The notes: generated by a model from the letters alone, not told the origin. A DNA stretch of 64,000 bases from an uncultured Clostridia bacterium (GCA_944328495.1 CALVHR010000001.1:60505-124504), one strand, 5' to 3'. Shown: positions 1 to 6,929, numbered from the stretch's first letter. Made by a program: numbers and translations.

Positions 1-10
1 GTTCGGGCGA

Positions 11-199
11 ATGCAGGTTTGGAAAGTGGCGGGGATATGCTTTGCGGAAGACTGGACGGAAGAGCAGGAGGAAAGCGGTCAGATTCGGTTTTGGCTGAAG
101 ACAAAGATATGCGACCTTCCGCCCGAGGTGGATTGGGTGGTCAAATATCGGGTGTGGCAGGAAGAGGAGGCAAAAGCACGGGAGGACTACAATGACTGA
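11..199 (+). CDS. hypothetical phage protein, possibly 5'-partial
   Basis: A 62-residue acidic, tryptophan-rich protein of no family I recognise. The frame stays open to the left edge, so the true start may lie outside the window; the ATG at 11 is only the first one visible. It overlaps the next gene by 8 bases (ATGACTGA), which suggests translational coupling inside the phage transcription unit. No membrane segment or metal-binding motif is visible. Confidence 0.5.
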   Translation: MQVWKVAGICFAEDWTEEQEESGQIRFWLKTKICDLPPEVDWVVKYRVWQEEEAKAREDYND

Positions 200-485
200 A
201 GTGGAGATCAGGGAATACCTGCAAAATTATAGAGACAGGAAAACGATAGCCGATTACAAGGTGCAAAACGGCAGGAAAGATGACAGGGACGTGGTGTGCA
301 TCCAGGCAATCGAGAATTGTATGCGATTACTGCCGGACGGACTCGGGGATATTCTTCGGATGCACTATATCGAGAGAAAATCCTTGCGGAAGATCGCAGC
401 GGAGCATTTCTATTGCAAGGACACTATTGCCAAGCGCAGGGACGAAGCAATAGCCCTTATGGGCGTGTGTTTGGCGAGCGTATGA
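192..485 (+). CDS. ArpU/RinA-like phage late transcriptional regulator (sigma region 4-like HTH)
   Basis: A 97-residue protein whose C-terminal half (about residues 50-90) reads as a sigma region 4-type helix-turn-helix: MHYIERKSLRKIAAEH, then a recognition-helix-like CKDTIAKRRDEAI. Size and position just before the terminase region fit the ArpU/RinA family, which activates late genes in phages of Gram-positive hosts. It overlaps the upstream gene by 8 bases and its stop lies at the base of a bidirectional terminator. The role is inferred from family and position. It is a second candidate, besides the sigma factor at 5438, for controlling the late promoters. Confidence 0.6.
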   Translation: MTEVEIREYLQNYRDRKTIADYKVQNGRKDDRDVVCIQAIENCMRLLPDGLGDILRMHYIERKSLRKIAAEHFYCKDTIAKRRDEAIALMGVCLASV

Positions 486-520
486 AAAAAGCGGGGAGGT
501 CAATCCTCCTCGCTTTTTTC
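484..520. terminator. bidirectional terminator between the regulator and doc
   Basis: A 16-bp stem (484-499 with 505-520, one G-T wobble) with a 5-base loop, flanked by A6 on one side and T6 on the other, so it works in both directions. It separates the rightward regulator gene from the leftward toxin gene, and the last codons of doc lie inside it. Confidence 0.75.
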
Positions 521-889
521 ATGGTCGATTACCCATTGCAAAAGGTCGTCATAATCAATTGCGCCGGCTGCCATTTTTAGAAAAACCGACGACAGTTCAT
601 CTTGCGTATAGGAAAGTGAAATTCCGTTCAACGCAAGGAACACGAGCATTGCGTGTGCGCCGATTCGCTTGTTGCCATCCAGGAAAGGGTGGTTTTGCAC
701 AAGCCCGCAAGCCAGACGAGCGGCTTTCTGATGCACCGATTGAAACAGTTCGGTTGAATCAAAGGTTTGGAACGGGGCGGCGATAGCCGAATCCAAAAGC
801 CCCTCATCCCGCAATCCATCCAAACCGCCCGTGTCCATTACCAGAGCATGGTGCATAGCGATGATTTGTTGTTTGGAAAGGACAATCAC
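500..889 (-). CDS. doc: Doc family toxin (death-on-curing, Fic fold)
   Basis: 129 residues, the usual Doc length. Residues 67-75 carry HPFLDGNKR, the Fic/Doc active-site motif (HxFx(D/N)xNKR). Doc enzymes phosphorylate elongation factor Tu and stop translation; this comes from the family, not from the sequence alone. The gene overlaps the upstream antitoxin by four bases (ATGA), the typical antitoxin-then-toxin order. It sits antisense to the phage late genes, as addiction modules or morons often do, and probably stabilises the prophage. All conserved motif residues are present, so it is likely active. Confidence 0.9.
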   Translation of the reverse strand: MIVLSKQQIIAMHHALVMDTGGLDGLRDEGLLDSAIAAPFQTFDSTELFQSVHQKAARLACGLVQNHPFLDGNKRIGAHAMLVFLALNGISLSYTQDELSSVFLKMAAGAIDYDDLLQWVIDHEKSEED

Positions 890-1143
890 TTCGCCAACTC
901 CTTATAAGCCGTCCGATTTTTTTCAATGAGCTGCTTGGAGAGTTCTTCTACGGAACTATCCGCCGCCATTTGAATCGTGGTGTTTGTGCGCTTGACCTCA
1001 AAGGGAATACGTTGTTCCCGAACGGCTTGCTTGGCAAACATGGTAATGGCAGAACTTAAAGAAAGCCCGAGATCGGTAAACAGTTCATCAGCCTGGGCTT
1101 TAAGCTGTTCATCCATACGGATCGTCACATTGATGTTAGCCAT
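886..1143 (-). CDS. RelB/DinJ family antitoxin paired with Doc
   Basis: 85 residues from the ATG at 1143, chosen because a near-perfect AGGAGG lies just upstream on the minus strand; the in-frame ATG at 1185 has none. The N-terminus (ANINVTIRMDEQLKAQAD) is a ribbon-helix-helix DNA-binding segment typical of RelB/DinJ antitoxins. The C-terminus should wrap the toxin. Pairing a RelB-type antitoxin with a Doc-type toxin is a mix-and-match arrangement. The pair is probably autoregulated through this protein binding its own promoter. Confidence 0.85.
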   Translation of the reverse strand: MANINVTIRMDEQLKAQADELFTDLGLSLSSAITMFAKQAVREQRIPFEVKRTNTTIQMAADSSVEELSKQLIEKNRTAYKELAK

Positions 1144-1303
1144 AAGAATACCTCCTATTCGAGTTTCATCTACATTATACAGCAAAACGAATGAGATGTC
1201 AATAGTATTATATGAAAATTATGTGCGGATTATGTGCAATGCAATGAATAATAACAATAGACAAGACCAGACATTTTTCCCCCGAAAGTCGCCAAAACGT
1301 GCG

Positions 1304-1309
1304 TATAAT
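1304..1309 (+). promoter_or_regulatory. possible -10 box upstream of the HNH/terminase unit
   Basis: A perfect TATAAT lies in the otherwise empty gap between the antitoxin and the HNH gene. No good -35 hexamer sits 16-18 bases upstream (1281-1286 is CCCGAA), so if real it would need an activator, such as the ArpU-like protein encoded at 192-485. The element does not match the TGGRCT...TATTGT class found elsewhere in the prophage. Confidence 0.3.
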
Positions 1310-1333
1310 GAGAGTAGGTAATATCCTCCGAGG

Positions 1334-1402
1334 GGGAAGGGAGCGACCCGAGCGGCGTGATGCCGGGAGAGAATATGAGAATGGGGGAAGCGCTCCCTTC
1401 CC
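1334..1402 (+). other. long-range perfect inverted repeat in the leader of the HNH gene
   Basis: GGGAAGGGAGCG at 1334-1345 is the exact reverse complement of CGCTCCCTTCCC at 1391-1402, enclosing 45 bases that contain a smaller hairpin (CGGC 1353-1356 with GCCG 1362-1365). There is no T-run, so it is not a plain terminator. It lies between the TATAAT at 1304 and the HNH start at 1425, so it would form in the 5' leader of that transcript or act as a packaging-site structure. Confidence 0.5.
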
Positions 1403-1424
1403 TTGTGTTTATGAGGAATAAATA

Positions 1425-1802
1425 ATGCCGAGAAAACCGAAACGCCCCTGCAGCTACCCCGGGTGTCCGAGACTGGTAGAGGGGCAATACTGTGAAGAAC
1501 ATAAAAAATTAACGGACGCGCAGTACAACAAATATTCGCGGGATAACTTTTCAAAAAGTTTCTACAAGACTCCCGAGTGGTTGTTCGTTCGCAAGCGGCA
1601 GCTTACAGAGCATCCGTTTTGTGAAGAATGCTTGAAGAAAGGACAGGCGGTGCGGGCGGTCATCGTGGACCATATCCGCCCCATCAAGCAAGGCGGTCAA
1701 CCTTTCGCGCCGTCCAACCTGCAGTCGCTGTGCTGGAGCTGCCACTCGCGCAAGTCAGCCGAGGAGGGCAGCCGGTGGAGGACGTCACCCCGCAAGGGCT
1801 GA
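1425..1802 (+). CDS. HNH endonuclease (phage packaging-associated)
   Basis: 125 residues. The N-terminus has a small zinc-ribbon-like segment (C9, C14, C23, H26). The HNH core follows: C66/C69, D82-H83, N98 and a CWSCH segment at 103-107, i.e. the His-Asn-His metal site with its structural CxxC zinc knuckles. HNH nucleases beside the small terminase are typical of HK97-type, cos-packaging phages, where they take part in cutting concatemers together with the terminase. All metal ligands are present. The ATG at 1425 follows GAGGAATAA. Confidence 0.9.
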   Translation: MPRKPKRPCSYPGCPRLVEGQYCEEHKKLTDAQYNKYSRDNFSKSFYKTPEWLFVRKRQLTEHPFCEECLKKGQAVRAVIVDHIRPIKQGGQPFAPSNLQSLCWSCHSRKSAEEGSRWRTSPRKG

Positions 1803-2018
1803 CCCGCTCGGGGGAGGGGGTATCAAATCCCCGGGGCTTCCACCCCATACAGCGGGGCCGCACTCTCGCGCGAAAAATCGCATATTCAAAAATCAAAGGG
1901 GAAAATCAACCTTTAGGGGATACCCCACTAAAGTGGGAGCGGGCAAAACAGCCCGCTTTTTGATTTCCCGGGAAATCAAAATAATCAATGAAATCAAATA
2001 ATCAAAAATGGAGGGACT
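1803..2018 (+). other. structured intergenic region between HNH and terS; candidate cos/pac site
   Basis: The gap holds a small hairpin (CCCACT 1924-1929 / AGTGGG 1932-1937), a terminator-like hairpin (1938-1957) and a 22-bp perfect palindrome (1959-1980, centred on CCCGGG). Several copies of AATCAA occur around 1890-2008, some in direct repeat right before the terS ribosome binding site. In cos-type phages the cleavage site and the small-terminase binding repeats lie exactly here, between HNH and terS. The functional reading is inference. Confidence 0.45.
1938..1961 (+). terminator. terminator after the HNH gene
   Basis: AGCGGGC (1938-1944), a 6-base loop, GCCCGCT (1951-1957), then a T-run continuing to 1961. 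A 7-bp GC-rich stem plus U-tract is a classical intrinsic terminator. It overlaps the left edge of the 22-bp palindrome. Confidence 0.6.
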
Positions 2019-2513
2019 ATGCCGAGCGGAGGAAGAAGACCGGGTGCTGGGCGACCGAGAAAAGCCGCCGCCCAAAAGATACTTGACGGCAATCCGGGCA
2101 AGCGTCCCATCGAAGTGCTGAACTTCGATACAGGGGGAATGGAACTGCCGAGCGAACCGCCGGAGTATTTAACGCCAAAGGCAAAAGAGATATACAGGAC
2201 GGTATTCGGATGGCTGAAAAGCATCGGCTGCACCAACGGCATACTTCCATACAACCTCGAGGAGTATGCGTTTTGCAAAGCGCGATGGCTTGAGTGCGAG
2301 GAAATGAACACGAAACACGGGCTCCTCGTAAAAGACCAGAACGGCAAGGCTGTCCCGTCGCCATTTGTGACGATGGCACAGCAATATCTCAAGCAGACTA
2401 ACGAGGTGTGGAGCAAAATATATCTCGTCGTGCGCGAAAGCAAACTCTCCAAGTGGGATGAAAACAACCCGAATGACGATATCATGGAAAAACTGTTGGG
2501 AGGAAAGTCGTGA
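2019..2513 (+). CDS. terS: terminase small subunit (P27 family)
   Basis: 164 residues. The N-terminus GGRRPGAGRP followed by an A/K-rich stretch and GNPGKRP is the signature opening of P27-type small terminases. The middle is helical, ending in an acidic/basic tail for interaction with the large subunit. It recognises the packaging site and recruits TerL. The start has GGAGGGACT upstream. Unusually, its partner terL is not next door but starts 4.7 kb downstream. The stop overlaps the start of the methyltransferase. Confidence 0.9.
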   Translation: MPSGGRRPGAGRPRKAAAQKILDGNPGKRPIEVLNFDTGGMELPSEPPEYLTPKAKEIYRTVFGWLKSIGCTNGILPYNLEEYAFCKARWLECEEMNTKHGLLVKDQNGKAVPSPFVTMAQQYLKQTNEVWSKIYLVVRESKLSKWDENNPNDDIMEKLLGGKS

Positions 2514-4333
2514 TGGAATACACGCAAGAGAACCCGTTGCGGCTTATTGAGTTGTTTGCGGGTATCGGCTCGCAGACACAGGCACTTAAAAATGTGGGAG
2601 TGTCGCATATGGTAATAGCGATTTCGGAAATAGACAAGAACGCCATCAAGAGTTATACGGCTCTGCACGGCGAGACGGTCAACCTGGGCGATATCAGAGA
2701 AATCCGGGAACTCCCCGAAGCAGACTTTTGGACATATTCGTTCCCATGCCAAGACATCTCGGTGGCGGGGCATGGTGCGGGCATCAAGGAGGGGACGCGG
2801 AGCGGGCTGTTGCTTGAAGTCGAGCGGCTGTTGAAAATCGCTGCTGAAAAAGGAACACTTCCCAAATACCTGCTTCTCGAAAATGTAAAGAATCTTGTGA
2901 GCAAGAAATTCAAAGCCGACTTCGACAGTTGGCTTTCTTTTTTGTCCTCGCTCGGATATACGAATTATTGGCAGGTACTCAATGCCAAAGACTACGGTAT
3001 CCCGCAGCATAGAGAGCGGGTGTTCTGTGTTTCTATTTGGGGAGAACATACAGCATTTGTATTCCCCGAAAAGCGCGAATTGACCTTACGGCTCAAAGAC
3101 ATGATCGACGAACACGTCGATGAAAGGTACTATCTCAAGGAAAGCACCATCCGTAGCATCGTGACATCGAAGTTCAACTCCCGGCGCGACTCGATCCGCC
3201 GCCCAAGCGATTATGCTTACTGTTTGCGGGCAAGAGATTGTTATGAACCACAATGCGTACAAGTCGGTGATGTAGTCGGTGAGAAGTGGGAAAAGATGCA
3301 CGAAATGAGCCGAAGGGTATTCCAGACGGATGGAATATCTCCCATGGTGCATTGCGCGGGTGGCGGCAATACGGAGCTGAAAATCGCAGAGGATTTTGTC
3401 CTCGGCGGCTTGCAAGAGCATCAAGTTCCGAGAACAGATGGGGTGAGCCCTACGTTGACGGAGGCTATGGGAAAAGGTGGAGGACAAACCCCTGTAATCA
3501 TTGATACCAGCGAGCCGAAAGAACGATTTTTCAAGCAAGCGTTCGAAACGATGAAAGAGAACGAGTGTGAAGCCGGGGACACGATAGATGCGTTCAATAA
3601 AAAAGTGAACAAGAGTGGAGTCTGCCCGACGCTCACCACGCGCCCGGAGGGGTTCAAAACAGCAATCTTGCCTGTTGTCGTGGCAATGCGCGGGCGAAAC
3701 CCGAATAATCCGTCGGACAGGACACCTAGGATACCATTGCGACAGCGACTCGAGGTGAACGAAAAGGGGCTGTGTAATGCGCTTACCAAGGTTCAAAAAG
3801 ACAACCTTGTAATGGATGCGGACTATGTATCCAGGAAATACGGCGAATTTATCGACGAAAAAGGGTACATCCCCGAGATGTTCGTGGCTTACAACAAGCA
3901 GGAAGTTCATGATGTTGCGCCGACATTGACTGGGCAATGTTCCTGTCCCTCGGGCAGCTCGGCGGTACTGAAACTCGAAAAACCGATAAAGGTCAAAGTG
4001 GCGACCAAGCAAGGATACGAGGAGGCAACGGCGGGGGACTATGTGAACATTACTTTCCCGAGTTCCAAGACCAAAAGAGGTCGGGTAGGGAAAGGTGTTG
4101 CGCAAACGCTGACCTGCGGAGACGGAAACGCAGTCATCACGGAGAACGTGCGCATTCGCAAACTGACTCCGAGAGAATGTCTGCGTCTCATGGGCTGGAC
4201 AGATGAGCAGATTGACAAAATCGAGAGCGCAAAGGTCAGTTCGACGCAGCAAGCGGGAAACGGAATCGTGGTGCAGGTCTTGGAGGCAATCTTCAAGGCT
4301 TTATTTTTTGATAAATCAATCAAGGAACGGTGA
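2510..4333 (+). CDS. DNA (cytosine-5) methyltransferase with six repeated target-recognition-like segments
   Basis: 607 residues from GTG 2510 (ATG at 2513 is equally possible). Motif I LFAGIGS, motif IV FPCQDIS with the catalytic cysteine, motif VI ENVKN and motif VIII QHRERVF are all present in the first 170 residues. Motif IX/X (RKLTPRECLRLMGW, then AGNGIVV) closes the protein. The roughly 340 residues between are made of six variants of an SPTLT/APTLT-type element, spaced 35-70 residues apart, where HhaI-type enzymes carry one. That resembles the multispecific methyltransferases of Bacillus phages. No restriction enzyme is nearby, so the role is probably protection of phage DNA. It is coupled to terS and metK by overlapping stop/start codons. 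Confidence 0.93.
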   Translation: MMEYTQENPLRLIELFAGIGSQTQALKNVGVSHMVIAISEIDKNAIKSYTALHGETVNLGDIREIRELPEADFWTYSFPCQDISVAGHGAGIKEGTRSGLLLEVERLLKIAAEKGTLPKYLLLENVKNLVSKKFKADFDSWLSFLSSLGYTNYWQVLNAKDYGIPQHRERVFCVSIWGEHTAFVFPEKRELTLRLKDMIDEHVDERYYLKESTIRSIVTSKFNSRRDSIRRPSDYAYCLRARDCYEPQCVQVGDVVGEKWEKMHEMSRRVFQTDGISPMVHCAGGGNTELKIAEDFVLGGLQEHQVPRTDGVSPTLTEAMGKGGGQTPVIIDTSEPKERFFKQAFETMKENECEAGDTIDAFNKKVNKSGVCPTLTTRPEGFKTAILPVVVAMRGRNPNNPSDRTPRIPLRQRLEVNEKGLCNALTKVQKDNLVMDADYVSRKYGEFIDEKGYIPEMFVAYNKQEVHDVAPTLTGQCSCPSGSSAVLKLEKPIKVKVATKQGYEEATAGDYVNITFPSSKTKRGRVGKGVAQTLTCGDGNAVITENVRIRKLTPRECLRLMGWTDEQIDKIESAKVSSTQQAGNGIVVQVLEAIFKALFFDKSIKER

Positions 4334-4335
4334 AG

Positions 4336-5454
4336 ATGAATAAAAGGATTTACACGGCAGAGTCGGTGACAAGCGGACACCCGGACAAACTTGCAGACCT
4401 CATTGCGGACAGCATTCTCGATGAGTGCCTGGAACAGGATGCGGACAGCCGCGTCGCAGTCGAAGTAATGCTCACTCACGATAAGTGCTTTATCGGTGGT
4501 GAAATCACCACGAAAGCAAGGGTGGACTATGAGTTCATCGCCAGAGCGACCATTGCCCAAGTCGGCTATGACCCGAGGGGATTGGACTACGACATTCATA
4601 TTCATGAGCAGAGCATGGACATAGCCGGCGCAGTCGACAGAACAGAGCAGGGAGCGGGCGACCAGGGAATCGTGTACGGCTATGCCACAACGGAAACGCT
4701 GAACTTCATCCCGCTGCCTGTCGAACTTGCGCACCGACTGACGGATAGGCTTGAGCAATGCCGTCGCAGGGGCATCATCAAAGGACTTTGCCCGGACGGG
4801 AAAAGCCAGGTGACCGTGCAGTTTAACGGCGACCGCTTTGATAAGATCGTTTCCGTTCTTGTATCGGCGCAGCATGAAGCGTGGAAATCGCTCGACGACC
4901 TTATTCCCGAGATCAGGAAAAAGGTCATCGGCTATGTGTTCGCCGAGTATGATATGTCCGATGTCGAGATACTGGTCAATCCGTCCGGGCGGTTTGTGAT
5001 TGGCGGCTTTGAAGCTGATACTGGTCTAACCGGCAGGAAGCTCATGGTTGACTCCTACGGCGGGATCGCGCACAACGGCGGCGGGGCGATGAGCGGCAAA
5101 GATGCAAGCAAAGTGGATAGGAGCGGGGCATATCTCGCCAGATACATTGCAAAGAATATCGTAGCGGCGGGACTTGCGGAGAAATGTGAGGTCGCACTGA
5201 CGTATGCGATAGGCATCCCGGCCCCGACGAGCATCGACATCAATACCTTCTTCACGGGAACGGTCAATGAACAGCTCATCCGTAATGCGGTTGAACAGGT
5301 TTTCGACCTGCGCGTGGGAAGAGCAATCGATGCGCTCGCCCTTAAACGCCCCGTCTATGTCCAAACCGCAGTCGGAGGGCATTTCGGGAAAGAAGACTTC
5401 GCGTGGGAAAAGACGGATAAAGCGCAGGAGTTGAAGAATGCAATCATGCCGTGA
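4336..5454 (+). CDS. metK: phage-encoded S-adenosylmethionine synthetase
   Basis: 372 residues, close to bacterial MetK (about 380-400). It makes SAM from methionine and ATP. Visible family motifs: the start ESVTSGHPDKLAD with the ATP-binding histidine, the loop GAGDQGIVYGYA, the glycine-rich GGIAHNGGGAMSGKDASKVDRS, and the C-terminal GHFGKEDFAWEKTD. All catalytic segments look intact. It directly follows the DNA methyltransferase (the GTG at 4330 overlaps its stop; ATG 4336 has the better ribosome binding distance) and overlaps the sigma factor by 17 bases. The likely role is to supply methyl donor for phage DNA methylation. The host surely has its own copy, so this is cargo. Confidence 0.95.
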   Translation: MNKRIYTAESVTSGHPDKLADLIADSILDECLEQDADSRVAVEVMLTHDKCFIGGEITTKARVDYEFIARATIAQVGYDPRGLDYDIHIHEQSMDIAGAVDRTEQGAGDQGIVYGYATTETLNFIPLPVELAHRLTDRLEQCRRRGIIKGLCPDGKSQVTVQFNGDRFDKIVSVLVSAQHEAWKSLDDLIPEIRKKVIGYVFAEYDMSDVEILVNPSGRFVIGGFEADTGLTGRKLMVDSYGGIAHNGGGAMSGKDASKVDRSGAYLARYIAKNIVAAGLAEKCEVALTYAIGIPAPTSIDINTFFTGTVNEQLIRNAVEQVFDLRVGRAIDALALKRPVYVQTAVGGHFGKEDFAWEKTDKAQELKNAIMP

Positions 5455-6028
5455 GACCCTGGTATGCGACAACATACGGCTGGTATATTATGTGTTCGGG
5501 AAATTTTCTCAAACGGAAGTCGCTTCATTGCATAGGGACGACATAATATCGTCCGGGCTGTTGGGACTTGTAAAGGCAGCAAATACATTCGATAGTAAGC
5601 GCGGCACAAAGTTTTCTACCTATGCCGCACTTTGCATTCGAAACGAAATGCTGATGTATATGCGGAAAGTGCGGCGGTACTTTGGGAAAGAGATATCGCT
5701 TGAAGAGCCTGTGTCAACAGACGAAACAGGAATGGTCTTAACTATCGCCGATACCATCGAGGCAAACGAAAACCCACAAGACGAATGCCTTGCGGGTATA
5801 ATGTTTGCAGAGTTTCAGCGAAGACTGTCGACGCTTGACAGAAGTGTCCTCAAAATGAAGATGGAAGGGTACCGGCAAAAAGAAATTGCGAGGTGTCTGG
5901 GCTATTCACAGGGGTATATAGCCAAACGAATCAAGGGAATACAAGCAAAAGGCAGGCTTTGGATGCTTAATTCTCTCGACCGAGGACAAATTCGACGGAA
6001 CAGTCGAAGTAATCAGCCAAAGCGATAA
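5438..6028 (+). CDS. phage-encoded sigma-70 family RNA polymerase sigma factor
   Basis: 196 residues with two of the classical sigma regions. Region 2 is at about 34-78 (DDIISSGLLGLVKAANTFD, then GTKFSTYAALCIRNEML). Region 4 is at about 131-170 (LDRSVLKMKMEGYRQKEIA, then the HTH LGYSQGYIAKRIKGI). It has no region 1 and only a short linker, like the small sporulation sigma factors. It should direct host RNA polymerase to phage promoters; the repeated TGGRCT-N17-TATTGT sites in this prophage are the natural targets (inference). AGGAG lies 7 bases before the ATG. Its 3' end overlaps the convergent repressor gene by 62 bases. Confidence 0.88.
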   Translation: MQSCRETLVCDNIRLVYYVFGKFSQTEVASLHRDDIISSGLLGLVKAANTFDSKRGTKFSTYAALCIRNEMLMYMRKVRRYFGKEISLEEPVSTDETGMVLTIADTIEANENPQDECLAGIMFAEFQRRLSTLDRSVLKMKMEGYRQKEIARCLGYSQGYIAKRIKGIQAKGRLWMLNSLDRGQIRRNSRSNQPKR

Positions 6029-6407
6029 TGCTTTCAAGGCTCGGTGTACTTCTTCCTTTTAGCCAATCATAGATGATGCTTTCATCGATATGGGCTTCTT
6101 TGGAGATGTTGGCTTTGGTTTTTTTGAAGAAATCCACCAGGTACGGTAGCCTGTCCTTGAACGGCGGAAGGGGAAGAGGCTCAAATTCAGAGCCTTCATC
6201 GCTGCGGCCGAGCAAAAAGTCGATAGAGCAATGGAAATAGCCCGACAGACGGAAAGCCATGTTCAAACTGGGAAGTCTCTCGCCGTTGGTATAGCGGCAG
6301 ATGACTTTCCTTGTAACACCAAGCTCTTTGGCGAGGTGAGCGGGCTTCATTTCGTGGTCGGTAAGCAGCTCTCGGAGCCTTTCGACAAATTTCTCCAATA
6401 TACTCAT
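5967..6407 (-). CDS. double-HTH Xre/CI-like repressor
   Basis: 146 residues from the ATG at 6407. It has two helix-turn-helix units: residues 1-60 (MKPAHLAKELGVTRKVICRY) and a second one at about 88-140 (KANISKEAHIDESIIYDWLKG), each followed by the same closing phrase FDCSVEFVLGR / FHCSIDFLLGR. So the protein is an internal duplication of the Xre domain. It has no LexA-type protease domain, so induction would not be by RecA self-cleavage. A perfect 12-bp operator lies in its divergent promoter region. Transcription runs antisense into the 3' end of the sigma gene. Confidence 0.88.
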   Translation of the reverse strand: MSILEKFVERLRELLTDHEMKPAHLAKELGVTRKVICRYTNGERLPSLNMAFRLSGYFHCSIDFLLGRSDEGSEFEPLPLPPFKDRLPYLVDFFKKTKANISKEAHIDESIIYDWLKGRSTPSLESIIALADYFDCSVEFVLGREN

Positions 6408-6442
6408 AAATAAGTCAAAACCTCTGTAATAATTATCTCGGA

Positions 6443-6474
6443 TTGCGGACACAAAAAGTTGATTGTGTCCGCAA
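6443..6474. promoter_or_regulatory. palindromic operator of the double-HTH repressor
   Basis: TTGCGGACACAA (6443-6454) and TTGTGTCCGCAA (6463-6474) are exact inverted copies around an 8-base spacer. The right arm overlaps the -35 box of the rightward promoter and also lies within reach of a leftward promoter for the repressor (TTGTGT-N17-TATTAC on the minus strand). This layout fits autoregulation plus repression of the 6538 gene. Confidence 0.75.
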
Positions 6475-6487
6475 ACCAAGTTATAAT
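6460..6487 (+). promoter_or_regulatory. sigma-A type promoter for the 6538 gene, overlapping the operator
   Basis: TTGATT (6460-6465), 16 bases, TATAAT (6482-6487). The -35 falls inside the operator palindrome, so a bound repressor would block it. The ATG of the regulated gene follows at 6538 with GGAGG. Confidence 0.75.
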
Positions 6488-6537
6488 AGTAGTACATAGC
6501 GAGCGCGCAGCTATGAAATCAATTAGGAGGTTTCAAA

Positions 6538-6762
6538 ATGGCAAACTTTGAACCTGCACGGAGCAATCCGAGCAGCACGGACTGGATGGAACAGGAGGGT
6601 GAGATGCACGATGCCGTAACGGATTCGCGTGAACTCGCGGCAGGGCTGTTGTTCCTGCTGAAAGAGTATTACATAGGTTCGTTTGAACTGAATGAAGGTA
6701 AGATCGCCGTCAAGTTCAATAACGGACAGCAGTTTTCCATATCAGTCAATGAGCGCGCATAA
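6538..6762 (+). CDS. small phage protein under repressor control, unknown function
   Basis: 74 residues, ATG at 6538 behind TTAGGAGG. The N-terminus is polar and acidic; the second half (LLFLLKEYYIGSFELNEGKI, then VKFNNGQQFSISV) looks like a small alpha-beta fold with no motif I recognise. It is the only gene between the repressor-controlled promoter and a strong terminator, so it is a monocistronic unit expressed when the repressor is off. That is the position a Cro-like or anti-repressor protein would occupy, but nothing in the sequence shows DNA binding. Confidence 0.6.
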   Translation: MANFEPARSNPSSTDWMEQEGEMHDAVTDSRELAAGLLFLLKEYYIGSFELNEGKIAVKFNNGQQFSISVNERA

Positions 6763-6831
6763 GACAAAGCCGATAAATTAAGTATCGGCAAAAAATACAA
6801 AAGACAACCCGTGAAGACACATAAAGCGAAG

Positions 6832-6866
6832 AAGACCGCCGAGAACTCGGCGGTCTTGGCTTTTTC
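6832..6866 (+). terminator. strong intrinsic terminator after the 6538 gene
   Basis: A perfect 12-bp stem (6832-6843 with 6846-6857) followed by GGC and a T-run. It ends 14 bases before the phage-type promoter at 6880, so it insulates that promoter from upstream transcription. Confidence 0.85.
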
Positions 6867-6879
6867 TTTCAGTTTTAAC

Positions 6880-6908
6880 TGGACTAAATAGGAATTATAC
6901 GGTATTGT
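6880..6908 (+). promoter_or_regulatory. phage-class promoter A: TGGACT-N17-TATTGT
   Basis: TGGACT at 6880-6885, 17 bases, TATTGT at 6903-6908; the extended match with the other sites is CTGGACT-N12-TACGGTATTGTT (6879-6909). It directly precedes the small gene at 6930 and the large terminase. It shares 19 fixed-position bases with sites B and C, differing from them at only a few. Confidence 0.7.
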
Positions 6909-6929
6909 TCAGGCTACGGAGGTACAGAA

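Noticed and set aside
1334-1402. HEARO/omega RNA next to the HNH gene (IscB-like system)
   Set aside because: The HNH protein is a 125-residue packaging-type nuclease without RuvC parts, so an RNA-guided system is not supported.
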